Positions 25,314 through 33,681 of a stretch of DNA of 64,000 nt are shown one piece after another. The stretch's first letter is position 1. Each line of letters starts with the position of its first letter. Made by a program: the position numbers and the translations under genes. This DNA comes from an uncultured Collinsella sp. (GTDB lineage: Bacteria; Actinomycetota; Coriobacteriia; Coriobacteriales; Coriobacteriaceae): assembly GCA_900758845.1 (NCBI GenBank), contig CAAESW010000045.1:5994-69993 (forward strand). Direction: 5' to 3'. A model generated the notes under the pieces. The model searched no databases. It had not been told where the DNA came from and saw only the letters and a list, made by a program, of their open reading frames with translations.

Positions 25314-25813
25314 ACTGTGCCTCCTAAACAAGCCCCTCTTAGACTTGCGTATATAACGGAGCACCCAATTGGCTCCGTTAGGACCGGTTTGCGCGTTGCC
25401 GGCGATGACAATGCGCGATGTCTAAACGTCTCAACGCTCAGACAAACACTATTTTACCGTTCTGGTTGGTCAGTTATTCACCTAAAGCCGCCAATGATGA
25501 AACGTTTTTTCTATCCCTGAAGACCCTTGTGCGGCATTCATACTCCCAAGCTGGGCAAACGTTTTATCAAGGTTGACTACATATCCCGGGCAGGACCGTG
25601 CCCCTCCAAAATATGCACCGTTCGCCGCCAAAAATCGACCGTTTGCGGCACCGTGATACCACTCGGTCGTCCAAGGTGCCGACATTTGTGCGACATCCGT
25701 CTTCGTGGTGCAAAGGTGCAAGTCCAAGTGCGGCACCCCCGGTGTGCCACATGCGGGTAAACTAGAACCTTATATAGAAACATTTGAACCCTAACCGCAG
25801 CAAAGGAGGCCCC
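25314..25813. other. 500-base gene-free region between divergent genes
   Basis: I see no gene here. The only clear structure is a 9-bp inverted repeat, TAACGGAGC / GCTCCGTTA, at about 25356-25382 in the leader of the iron alcohol dehydrogenase. The motif TGCGGCAC recurs at about 25643 and 25730 without a clear pattern. It should hold the promoters of the flanking divergent genes. Confidence 0.5.
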
Positions 25814-26890
25814 ATGGCATTCGATCCCATTCAAGAGGATTGCCATCGCCTCGTTCTTGAGGCCTTGCGCCGCGACAATATCCCGCTCACCGACGGTGCC
25901 GCCGTAGAGCGTCTGATGGAACAATTCACCCGCAACCCCGCACCGCTCATCGTGCACGACCGCGACCGCGCCGGGCACCTCATTGCCAAGGTGGTCGAGG
26001 CTGTCGACTACCGCATTCCCTTTATCCCTGACGATACCCAGGCAGAGCAAGAAGAGGCAGCTGCCGAGAACATGCTCCGCGAGGCAGCCGCGCTCGACCC
26101 GGCCAACTGGGATGCCCAGCGCATGCTGACCGCCCTCACCGCCAGCTCCAACGAGGAATACGTACAGTACTTGGCATCCAAGCGCGATGAAGTCGAGCAT
26201 GACCTGGCGCTCAAAATCGCCTCGGCGCAGGACCCCTACGAGCGTGAGGCCGCTGGCGACCTTATGCGCCGCCCCTACCTGCGCTGGCTTGCCGCCTTGG
26301 CATCGCGCGCGCTCATTAGCGGACGCTACCGCATGTCGCTCCAAGCCGCGAATCGCAGCTTGGACTTTGCGCCCAACGACCCCGCTGGTGTCCGCCACAC
26401 CGCGATGCTCGCTATGGCAAAGCTCGAATACCCCGCCGAGGAGCTCAAGCGATTTCGCTCTGCCCACTCCGTCCCCTATCTCGCCAACACGCCGCTGCGC
26501 CGTCGTCCCAAAGATGCGGAGCGCGACTTGGACCCGTGGACGCTCATCGCGCTGATGAGCGCTGCCTGGCGCGAGCTGGACTACGAGGGCGCCGAGCACT
26601 ACCTGCGTATCCTTGTGCGCTCATGCCCGCACGCGGCCGAAGCACTCTACTTCCAAACCGAGTTTCCCGATGGTGTCTATGCTCGCGTCAACGTAGGTGT
26701 GGGCTCCACCGACGAGCTCGTCCTTGCGCTGTCCGAGGCAACGCCGGTGCTGCAGGAGGGCCTGGGCGCTCCCGACAACGCCAGCTTTGCCGCCTGGGTC
26801 GCCACCAACGATATCGTGCGTTCCCAGATCGACGAGCGCATCCTGCGGGCGGCCGAGCAGGGCCTGCCGTTTAAGGGAGGAGACCTCTAA
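25814..26890 (+). CDS. TPR-like helical protein, first of the murT-gatD operon
   Basis: I do not recognise a named family. The 358-residue protein starts at ATG 25814 after AAAGGAGG. It is helical with TPR-like spacing (AAALDPANWDAQRML, ALISGRYRMSLQAANRSLDFAPND, AWRELDYEGAEHYLRILV) and has no membrane or signal segment. It overlaps the following gene by one base (TAATG). That gene is a similar helical protein, and murT-gatD comes next. The operon suggests a scaffold or regulatory role linked to peptidoglycan amidation, but this is inference from context only. Confidence 0.65.
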   Translation: MAFDPIQEDCHRLVLEALRRDNIPLTDGAAVERLMEQFTRNPAPLIVHDRDRAGHLIAKVVEAVDYRIPFIPDDTQAEQEEAAAENMLREAAALDPANWDAQRMLTALTASSNEEYVQYLASKRDEVEHDLALKIASAQDPYEREAAGDLMRRPYLRWLAALASRALISGRYRMSLQAANRSLDFAPNDPAGVRHTAMLAMAKLEYPAEELKRFRSAHSVPYLANTPLRRRPKDAERDLDPWTLIALMSAAWRELDYEGAEHYLRILVRSCPHAAEALYFQTEFPDGVYARVNVGVGSTDELVLALSEATPVLQEGLGAPDNASFAAWVATNDIVRSQIDERILRAAEQGLPFKGGDL

Positions 26891-27933
26891 TGGATCCGAG
26901 CGTCTACATCCCCGCCTACCTGGAGCGCGCCTACCTTGCGTCGCACCCCGAACTCACCGATGCAGCACGCGAGCTTGTCCATAACGACGTGAACGTCAAC
27001 CCTCATAAGTATGCGCAGACCGAGCATGCCCAGGCACTGCTGTCCTACGCCGGTGTTCATCGCCACCTGCTCGACGAGCTCCATCGCATCGAGGACATGG
27101 GCAGCGACGAGGAGTTCGAGCAGACGCGCAATCGTCTGTTCGACGATATGCGCGATGAGCTGCTCAAGATCGTCCGCATCGATGCGCATGTCCTCGACGC
27201 GCAGCTGCTCGCCATCATTTTGGCGGACACGCCCGTCGACGCCTGCCTGGGCGACCTGATGAAGCTCGAGGCGACCACAACCGATTACCTGCAGCAAAGC
27301 GTGCCCGGGTTCGACATGGAAGCCCCGCACTACTGGGCCAATAAGGTTTTGACGGACGGTGTCACCGCAGCAGACCTTACCGTGAGCGAGCCGGCTCTTA
27401 TCGGGTGGCTTCACACGCTCGAGGCCATCTCGCAGCTGTGCATGGCGAGCGCCCGCTACCGCGCTGCCGCCAACTACGCCCGCCGCGTCCTTAAGGCAGA
27501 AGGCTATCCCACCCGAGCTGCCGGCACCGTGCTACTCGCCCTCGCTCGCTTGGAAGACGAGGACGGCTTTTTTGCCCTGGCCCACCAGCTCGAGGAAGAG
27601 ATCGGGGCTGACGCGCTCGAGAACTCTCCTTGGTATCTGCTCGCCCGTACGATTCTGCTGTTCAAAACAAACAAGATGCGCCCGGCGACACGCGCGCTGC
27701 GTGAGTTTGCCAACCGTTGCGAGGGCGGTGCATTCTTCTTACTGAACCCCATGTACCAGACACCGTACCTTCCCTGCCGGCCCGAGCCACGCGATCCCTG
27801 GGACCTTTCGCACCAAGCCGTTTGGGAAGCGGACGGTATTATCTCGGACACCCCCGACTTTGCCCCCTGGGCCAACGCCTGCGAAGATGTATCGCAGCTT
27901 GCCCAGGAATTTGCGCGCCGCTACGGATTTTAA
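26890..27933 (+). CDS. TPR-like helical protein, second of the pair
   Basis: This 347-residue soluble protein has the same general build as its upstream neighbour: an N-terminal helical part, TPR-like repeats (ISQLCMASARYRAAANYARRVLKAEGYP, LALARLEDEDGFFALAHQLEEE) and a conserved-looking C-terminus (LNPMYQTPYLPCRPEPRDPWDLS). The ATG overlaps the upstream stop by one base, implying translational coupling. It ends 45 bases before murT-gatD. The family and function are unknown to me; the PYLPCRPEP segment might help a profile search. Confidence 0.65.
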   Translation: MDPSVYIPAYLERAYLASHPELTDAARELVHNDVNVNPHKYAQTEHAQALLSYAGVHRHLLDELHRIEDMGSDEEFEQTRNRLFDDMRDELLKIVRIDAHVLDAQLLAIILADTPVDACLGDLMKLEATTTDYLQQSVPGFDMEAPHYWANKVLTDGVTAADLTVSEPALIGWLHTLEAISQLCMASARYRAAANYARRVLKAEGYPTRAAGTVLLALARLEDEDGFFALAHQLEEEIGADALENSPWYLLARTILLFKTNKMRPATRALREFANRCEGGAFFLLNPMYQTPYLPCRPEPRDPWDLSHQAVWEADGIISDTPDFAPWANACEDVSQLAQEFARRYGF

Positions 27934-27978
27934 CGGCGCAAACGCCACGACCATGTCATCTATGTTAGGAACGGTTTC

Positions 27979-30156
27979 ATGAACCTCCGCTCATCTCTTG
28001 CCTGCACCTCGAGCGATATCGCTCGCTGGGGACTGCGCTCTGTCCTCAAACGCCAGGGTGGCGTGCTTCCCGGCCGCATCGCCATGAAGATCGACCCCGA
28101 GCTGCTGAGCGACCTCGCCGGCCTTGTCGACCGCAGCGTGGTGATCACCGGCACCAACGGTAAGACCACCACTTCGAACCTCATCGCCGATGCCGTTGCT
28201 GCCAGCGGTGCTACCGTGGTGTGTAACCGTGCCGGCAACAATATGGAACCTGGTGTGGTGGGTGCTCTGCTCGAGGCCCGCGGCGGCCTTAGGCACACCA
28301 GCAGCGGCAAGCGCGTGGGCGTTTTTGAGTGTGACGAGCTCTACACCGTACGCGTTCTGCCCAAGCTCAAGCCGACGTACTTTGTGCTGCTCAACCTGTT
28401 CCGCGACCAGCTAGACCGCTACGGCGAGATCGACCATACCCAAGACGTCATCGCCCATGCGCTGGAGCTCACTCCGACGACAACGCTCATCTACAACGCC
28501 GACGACCCGTTGTGCGCCTCGATTGCCGCGCGCGTTCCCAACGCGAGCATTGCCTTTGGCATCGACGGCGCCACCAACACCGAGTCCGACCGTATTAGCG
28601 ACTCACGTTTTTGCTCACAGTGCAACGCGCCGCTGGAGTATGACTACGTGCAATACGGCCAGCTCGGCGCCTACCATTGCCCCTCGTGCGGCTGGGCCCG
28701 CCCCGCACTGGTCCGCCGCGTGACGGGCGTGGAGCTCGGCTGCGACGGCTACGGCTTTGGCCTGGTCTTTGGATCTGCGCCCGACGCGGCTGCCGCACAT
28801 ATCGCCACACGTTACAACGGCCTGTACATGGTCTACAACGTTGCCGCCGCCTTCTTTGCCGCCCACGAGTTGGGCGTGGATACGGCGCTTCTACAGCCTA
28901 CGCTCGATGCCTACGTCCCCGCCGGCGGACGCATGGGCCGCTGGGATATCGCCGGCCGCACCGTCGAGGCCAACCTGGCCAAGAATCCCGTAGGCTTCGA
29001 TCGACAAATCCAGTCCATCAAGACGGCAGGCGGCAGACTCTGCGCTTTCTTCCTCAACGACAACGATGCCGACGGCCACGATGTATCGTGGATCTACGAC
29101 GTCGACTTCGAGCGCATCGCCGACACACCGGGTCTTGTCGCCTTTGCCGGAGGCACGCGTGCGCACGACATGCAGGTGCGCCTCAAGTACGCCGGCATCG
29201 ATGCCGCGATTATCTCGGACGTCGCGCAGGCAATTGGCGCCGTGGCAGACGAGGCCGCCGATGACACCTTCTACGCCGTCGCCAACTACACGGCCTTCCC
29301 GCCGCTGGTCAAGGAACTCGACGGACTGAAGGGCGCCACCGCCGACGCTGTTGCCGGGCGCGCCGTAGCCCGTGCCGACGGCAACGCTCTTCCTGTCGGC
29401 ATCGCGCCAGTCGAGCTTTCGCGCCCGCTGCGCATCGTCTACCTGTATCCCGATGCCCTTAACCTCTACGGCGATGGCGGCAATGTCATCGCCCTCGAGC
29501 GCCGCTGCGCCTGGCGCGGCATTCCCGTGCGCGTGGACGAGGTCCGCATGGGCGAGGCGCTCGATCTCACCGATGCCGATATCGTCATGATGGGCGGCGG
29601 CTCCGACCGCGACCAACTGGCCGTGGCACACGAGCTGCTCGCTCAAAAAGACAAGGTTGCGGCCTATGTTGAGGACAGCGGCTCGCTGCTCGCCATCTGT
29701 GGCAGCTATCAGCTGCTCGGCCGTTCGTACTACATGGGCGAGGATCGCATCGAGGGTCTGGGGGTCATTGCCGCCGAAACCGTACGCGGCTCCGACCGCC
29801 TGATCGGCAACGTAGCCGTCAAAACCGATCTGGCTCCCGAGCCCTTTGTGGGATTCGAGAATCACGGTGGCCGCACCCTGCTCGACGCGGAGGCAACGCC
29901 GCTCGGAACGTCCGTCGTCGCGGGCACCGGCAACAACGGCGACGATGGCCTTGAGGGCCTCATCTACAAGGGCGTCATCGGCACGTACCTGCACGGGCCG
30001 GCGCTGCCCAAGAACCCCGAACTCGCCGACTGGCTGATCGCGCACGCCCTCGAGCGCCGCGGCGATGCGCAGGCCACAGCCCTGCTGCCGCTCAAGCCCC
30101 TCGACGACACCTACGAGCGCGCCGCCCACGACGCCGCCATGAAGCTCCTCCCCTAA
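27979..30156 (+). CDS. murT-gatD: Fused MurT-GatD lipid II isoglutaminyl synthase
   Basis: One 725-residue frame holds both subunits of the enzyme that amidates the D-glutamate of lipid II. The MurT part (1 to about 455) has the Mur ligase P-loop GTNGKTTT (58-65), a four-cysteine zinc ribbon (CSQC...CPSCGW, about 214-240) and the DUF1727 C-terminal domain. After a short linker, the GatD amidotransferase begins near LRIVYLYPDALNLYGDGGN, with nucleophile Cys574 (AICGSYQ) and catalytic His672 (YLHGP). In staphylococci and most relatives murT and gatD are separate genes. The start is ATG 27979 after TTAGGAAC, and a terminator follows. Confidence 0.93.
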   Translation: MNLRSSLACTSSDIARWGLRSVLKRQGGVLPGRIAMKIDPELLSDLAGLVDRSVVITGTNGKTTTSNLIADAVAASGATVVCNRAGNNMEPGVVGALLEARGGLRHTSSGKRVGVFECDELYTVRVLPKLKPTYFVLLNLFRDQLDRYGEIDHTQDVIAHALELTPTTTLIYNADDPLCASIAARVPNASIAFGIDGATNTESDRISDSRFCSQCNAPLEYDYVQYGQLGAYHCPSCGWARPALVRRVTGVELGCDGYGFGLVFGSAPDAAAAHIATRYNGLYMVYNVAAAFFAAHELGVDTALLQPTLDAYVPAGGRMGRWDIAGRTVEANLAKNPVGFDRQIQSIKTAGGRLCAFFLNDNDADGHDVSWIYDVDFERIADTPGLVAFAGGTRAHDMQVRLKYAGIDAAIISDVAQAIGAVADEAADDTFYAVANYTAFPPLVKELDGLKGATADAVAGRAVARADGNALPVGIAPVELSRPLRIVYLYPDALNLYGDGGNVIALERRCAWRGIPVRVDEVRMGEALDLTDADIVMMGGGSDRDQLAVAHELLAQKDKVAAYVEDSGSLLAICGSYQLLGRSYYMGEDRIEGLGVIAAETVRGSDRLIGNVAVKTDLAPEPFVGFENHGGRTLLDAEATPLGTSVVAGTGNNGDDGLEGLIYKGVIGTYLHGPALPKNPELADWLIAHALERRGDAQATALLPLKPLDDTYERAAHDAAMKLLP

Positions 30157-30162
30157 CGCCCC

Positions 30163-30200
30163 AACCGCCACAAAGGGATAGACACCTTTGTGGCGGTTTT
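30163..30200 (+). terminator. Terminator after murT-gatD
   Basis: AACCGCCACAAAGG (30163-30176) and CCTTTGTGGCGGTT (30185-30198) form a 14-bp stem ending in a T-run. Confidence 0.85.
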
Positions 30201-30219
30201 GACCCGTCCCAGCGGTCTG

Positions 30220-30354
30220 TCTCAATCTGTAACATCTAGACCGTTAAAAGTCGTCTTACTGTTACAGAATGAGATGTTCGTCCCGACGCCTGCCTTTTGT
30301 CTCGATCTGTAACAGATAGAGCCGATTTGCCCGCCCAGATGTTACAGGTTGAGA
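30220..30354. repeat. Four 15-bp motifs alternating in orientation every 40 bp
   Basis: TCTCAATCTGTAACA at 30220-30234 and TCTCGATCTGTAACA at 30300-30314 face TGTTACAGAATGAGA at 30260-30274 and TGTTACAGGTTGAGA at 30340-30354. The spacing is exactly 40 bases each time, which amounts to two tandem 80-base hairpin units. It lies between the murT-gatD terminator and tRNA-Glu. Confidence 0.85.
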
Positions 30355-30455
30355 TGTTTGAAGATCGGGATAGAGAGCCGGCTCCTATGTGGTGGTTTTC
30401 CAGTTTGCCAACGATATACGCGCCGGCAAAAAAGTCTGCTATACTCTTTCCCGCT

Positions 30456-30532
30456 GTCCCCATCGTCTAGCGGCCAAGGACGCCACCCTTTCAAGGTGGA
30501 TATCGCGGGTTCGAATCCCGCTGGGGGCACCA
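30456..30532 (+). tRNA. tRNA-Glu (anticodon TTC)
   Basis: The 7-bp acceptor stem GTCCCCA / TGGGGGC, D-arm with CGTCTAGCGGCC, anticodon stem CCACC / GGTGG with loop CTTTCAA (anticodon TTC), T-arm GCGGG-TTCGAAT-CCCGC and encoded CCA at 30530-30532 give a complete cloverleaf. TATACT at 30440-30445 is a suitable -10 box. Confidence 0.96.
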
Positions 30533-30792
30533 TTTAAATCGAGAAGCCCGTTGCCCTCGCGGCGACGGGCTTTTTGCTACCGATGTGCCGGGATTCGAAC
30601 CCGACAGGGTGCGGAGCTGAGGAAACGCGTGAGCGTTTTCCAGCGCAGCACGCAAGGAGCGAAGCGACGCGGCGAAAGCGGGCGGCGTCAGCCGCACGCG
30701 GACATCCCGCTGGGAGCACCATTTAAACTGAGAAGCCCGTTGCCCTCGCGGTAGCGGGCTTTTTGCTACCCATGCGCCGGGATTCGAACCCC
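30515..30792 (+). repeat. 89-bp direct repeat: duplicated tRNA-Glu tail, terminator and inverted T-arm
   Basis: Copy A (30515-30603) begins in the tRNA-Glu T-stem; copy B (30704-30792) lies exactly 189 bases on, without gaps. Both hold ATCCCGCTGGG, GCACCATTTAAA, the AAGCCCGTTGCCCTCGCGG terminator hairpin with its T-run, and CCGGGATTCGAACCC, an inverted copy of the tRNA T-arm. The 100 bases between include AAACGCGTGAGCGTTTT. Copy B is a tRNA remnant without a full cloverleaf. Confidence 0.85.
30543..30575 (+). terminator. Terminator after tRNA-Glu
   Basis: AAGCCCGT and ACGGGCTT form the stem around TGCCCTCGCGGCG, with TTTTT at its end. A near-identical hairpin recurs in the second repeat copy at about 30732-30764. 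Confidence 0.85.
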
Positions 30793-30828
30793 GAGGGCAT
30801 TAAATCACACTGTCGTCCAAGGGCCTGT

Positions 30829-31043
30829 GGGCAAAAAATAGCAAATATGAGTACTGTTACCATTTTAGTAACAGCAATTTCATGCCTTCAGAAGACGATT
30901 TAGACGTCAGGCGTCCTACGGCGGAAGAATTGCAGACGTTTATCGGCTAAGTACTTGGACATGTGTTGCGTAACACTTCATATTTTGTAAATAGATAATG
31001 CTACAGGACTTGTGACAGTACTCATATTTGACGTTTTTTGTCC
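30829..31043. repeat. 215-bp MITE-like element with 33-bp terminal inverted repeats
   Basis: The left arm at 30829-30861 and the right arm at 31011-31043 match at 27 of 33 positions, with CAAATATGAGTACTGT identical in both. Inside are an AT-rich segment, a CTGTTAC / GTAACAG hairpin and a 22-codon open frame at about 30881-30949 (MPSEDDLDVRRPTAEELQTF plus two residues). The rest of the 635 bases between tRNA-Glu and glnN holds only the tRNA tail repeats and a terminator. Confidence 0.65.
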
Positions 31044-31100
31044 ACAACCCTTTATACCTAGGCAAGTCGGCGGCAAAACGGGCTTCAAAGCGTCCTTCGC

Positions 31101-31138
31101 AAACAAAAGCCGGGGCCCGCATGATGCGGACCCCGGCT
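31101..31138 (-). terminator. Terminator after glnN
   Basis: On the minus strand AGCCGGGGTCCGCAT pairs with ATGCGGGCCCCGGCT (31108-31138), followed by TTTTG. Confidence 0.85.
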
Positions 31139-31167
31139 CAATACCGTGACGATATGTCAGTTACGCT

Positions 31168-33255
31168 CTACACGTAGAACAGGATGTCGTCGTAGGTCGG
31201 GACCGGCCAGTAGTCGGCTGCCACGATCTCTTCCATGGCGTCCACGGCGGCGCGCAGCGTATCCATAGCGGGAACGACCTCGTGCGCGTACACGTTGGCC
31301 TGCTCCTGGCCATCGAGGGCCTCAGCCTTCTGATGCACGGCGTCAAGCGCCTTGATGGAGTCGTTGATGGTGGTGATACCGTTGCAGAGCTTGTTGAGCG
31401 TGTTCTGCTCGCACTGCATGGCGGCCTCGGCACCGGCGGCACGAATAGTCTCAAGGCCCTTAGCGACCTTGGTGGCATAGGCGGTAATGACCGGGCGATA
31501 GGTACGACGCGCCTCGCGAACCATCGTGGTGGCCTCGATGTTCATGAGCTTGTTGTACTTCTCGAGCTTGCAGTCGTAGCGGCACTGAGCCTCGGCCTTG
31601 GTCAGGACACCCGTCTCCTCAAAGAGCGCGATGGCCTTTTCGGAAACAAAGGCGGGCAGAGCGTCGGCCGTGGTCTTGTTGTTGGCAAGGCCGCGCTTCT
31701 CGGCCTCAACGGGCCACTCATCGGAGTAGCCATCGCCGGAGAAGAGGATGCGCTGGTGGTCGGTCAGGACCTTCTTGCAGTACTCGAGCGCGGCGTCCTG
31801 GAACTCATCCTCGGGCGTACCCTCAAGCGCGTCGGCGAAGGACTTGAGCGACTTGGCCACGGCGGCATCGAGCACCAGGTTGGAGTCGGAGACGTTCTGC
31901 TCGGAGCCGCAGGCACGGAACTCGAACTTGTTGCCGGTGAAGGCAAACGGGGAGGTGCGGTTGCGGTCGGTGTTGTCCTGCATCAGCTTGGGCAGGGTAT
32001 CGGCGCCCAGGTCGAGCACGCCGCGCGTGGCATGGACGGAAGCCTTGCCATCGATGATCTTCTCGACGACCTCGGTAAGCTGGTCGCCCAGGAAGATGGA
32101 CATAATCGCCGGAGGAGCCTCGTTGGCGCCCAGACGATGATCGTTGCCGGCCGAGGCAACAGAGGCACGCAGGAGCTCCTGATAGTTATCGACGGCCTCG
32201 ATCACCGCGGTGAGGAAGACGATGAACTGCAGGTTGTCGAGCGGGGTGTCGCCCGGATCGAGCAGGTTCTCGGACTCGGTGCCAAGCGACCAGTTGTTGT
32301 GCTTGCCCGAACCATTGATGCCCTCAAAGGGCTTCTCGTGCAGCAGGCAGACCAAGTCGTGGCGGGAGGCGATGAGCTTCATCTTCTCCATCATGACCAG
32401 ATTCTGGTCGATGGCCTCGTTGACCTCGCCATAGACAGGGGCGAGCTCATGCTGGCAGGGAGCAACCTCGTTGTGCTTGGTCTTGGCGGGAATGCCAAGC
32501 GCCCACAGTTCATCGTCCAGGTCCTTCATATAGGCCGAGACGGTGGGGCGGATAGCGCCAAAGTAGTGCTCCTCGAGCTCCTGGCCCTTGCATGGAGCAG
32601 CACCAAAGAGGGTGCGGCCGGTGATGACCAGGTCCTTGCGCTTGCGGTAAGCGTCCTTCTTGATCAGGAAGTACTCCTGCTCGTCACCCACGGAAGGAAC
32701 GACCTTCTTGGGGGTCTTACCGAACAGCGCCAAAACGCGCTTAGACTCACGCGAGAGCGCGGTCATGGAACGCAGCAGCGGGGTCTTCTTGTCCAGGGCC
32801 TCGCCCGTGTAGGAGCAGAAAGCCGTGGGGATGCACAGGACATCGTCCTTGATAAAGGCGGGGCTAGTGGGGTCCCAAGCGGTGTAGCCACGGGCCTCGA
32901 AGGTAGCACGCAGGCCGCCGTTGGGGAAGCTCGAGGCATCGGGCTCGCCCTGGATGAGGTTCTTGCCCGTAAACTTTGTAATGGCGGTGCCGTCGTGGTT
33001 GGGCTCCAGGAAGCTGTCGTGCTTCTCGGAAGTAATGCCCGAAAGCGGCTGGAACCAGTGCGCGTAGTGCGTCGCGCCCTTGGAGATGGCCCAGACCTTC
33101 ATGGCATGGGCAACGGCGTTGGCCACATCCAGGTCGAGCGGCTCACCGCCCTCGAGGGTTGCAGCAAGGCGCTTCCAAATGTCCTTGGGGAGGTAGTCCT
33201 TCATGACTTCCTCAGAGAACACCATGGTCCCGAAGCGGTCAGTAAGTTCGGCCAT
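31168..33255 (-). CDS. glnN: Glutamine synthetase, type III
   Basis: The 695-residue enzyme makes glutamine from glutamate, ammonia and ATP. The length and the motifs HYAHWFQPLSG, ExEYFLIK, NGSGKHNNWSLGTE, NDHRLGANEAPPAI and NRTSPFAFTGNKFEFRACGS identify the type III (GSIII) family rather than the 450-residue type I. I start at MAELTDRFG (33255) after GAAGGGAG; the frame runs 21 codons further without similarity. It is monocistronic, ends at a terminator and is divergent from metF. Confidence 0.95.
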   Translation of the reverse strand: MAELTDRFGTMVFSEEVMKDYLPKDIWKRLAATLEGGEPLDLDVANAVAHAMKVWAISKGATHYAHWFQPLSGITSEKHDSFLEPNHDGTAITKFTGKNLIQGEPDASSFPNGGLRATFEARGYTAWDPTSPAFIKDDVLCIPTAFCSYTGEALDKKTPLLRSMTALSRESKRVLALFGKTPKKVVPSVGDEQEYFLIKKDAYRKRKDLVITGRTLFGAAPCKGQELEEHYFGAIRPTVSAYMKDLDDELWALGIPAKTKHNEVAPCQHELAPVYGEVNEAIDQNLVMMEKMKLIASRHDLVCLLHEKPFEGINGSGKHNNWSLGTESENLLDPGDTPLDNLQFIVFLTAVIEAVDNYQELLRASVASAGNDHRLGANEAPPAIMSIFLGDQLTEVVEKIIDGKASVHATRGVLDLGADTLPKLMQDNTDRNRTSPFAFTGNKFEFRACGSEQNVSDSNLVLDAAVAKSLKSFADALEGTPEDEFQDAALEYCKKVLTDHQRILFSGDGYSDEWPVEAEKRGLANNKTTADALPAFVSEKAIALFEETGVLTKAEAQCRYDCKLEKYNKLMNIEATTMVREARRTYRPVITAYATKVAKGLETIRAAGAEAAMQCEQNTLNKLCNGITTINDSIKALDAVHQKAEALDGQEQANVYAHEVVPAMDTLRAAVDAMEEIVAADYWPVPTYDDILFYV

Positions 33256-33681
33256 ACGGAACTCCCTTCGTATCGGCACCGCGTGAGAAGCGGTGTTGAT
33301 TACTAACGAACGAGTCATAGCTTAGACTCGCCGTGTTTCCGCGACATTACCGTTATGTTGCTGTCGCGAAACCAATCAATGAGGTTACCCTATCGAGGCG
33401 GCGTTGCCACCCTCAACAGCCAATCAACTGCATAAATTGCAGACCTCTCTCCATGGTTTAAGGGTAGTCAATTTGGGATGGAGCTCTATTAACTGGTATT
33501 TTGCATCAGATACCAGTCTTTATAGTCCGTGCCTAGATTAGCCGCTCTGTTATAGAGAAAGCCGATAGCAAGGCATCTTTGATTGGTATCCTCAAATAGC
33601 GAGTGAAACTCCACCGTGGCACAGTGGTGCTGTAGAATCCTTACAACACATCACACTATTACGTATCTAGAGGAGCACGAT
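33256..33681. promoter_or_regulatory. 426-base divergent promoter region between glnN and metF
   Basis: No gene or recognisable riboswitch is visible. An 8-bp inverted repeat, ACTGGTAT (33492-33499) / ATACCAGT (33510-33517), could be an operator for either gene. The AT-rich stretch at 33470-33560 is the likely promoter zone. Confidence 0.4.

Noticed and set aside
30589..30603. A second tRNA on the minus strand after tRNA-Glu
   Set aside because: Only a T-arm-like piece is present; no acceptor stem, D-arm or anticodon arm could be found.
30389..30754. Overlapping short open frames across tRNA-Glu and its tail repeats
   Set aside because: They translate tRNA and terminator sequence; both repeat copies give similar nonsense peptides.
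33256..33681. A SAM or cobalamin riboswitch before metF
   Set aside because: None of the conserved cores of these riboswitch classes was recognised.
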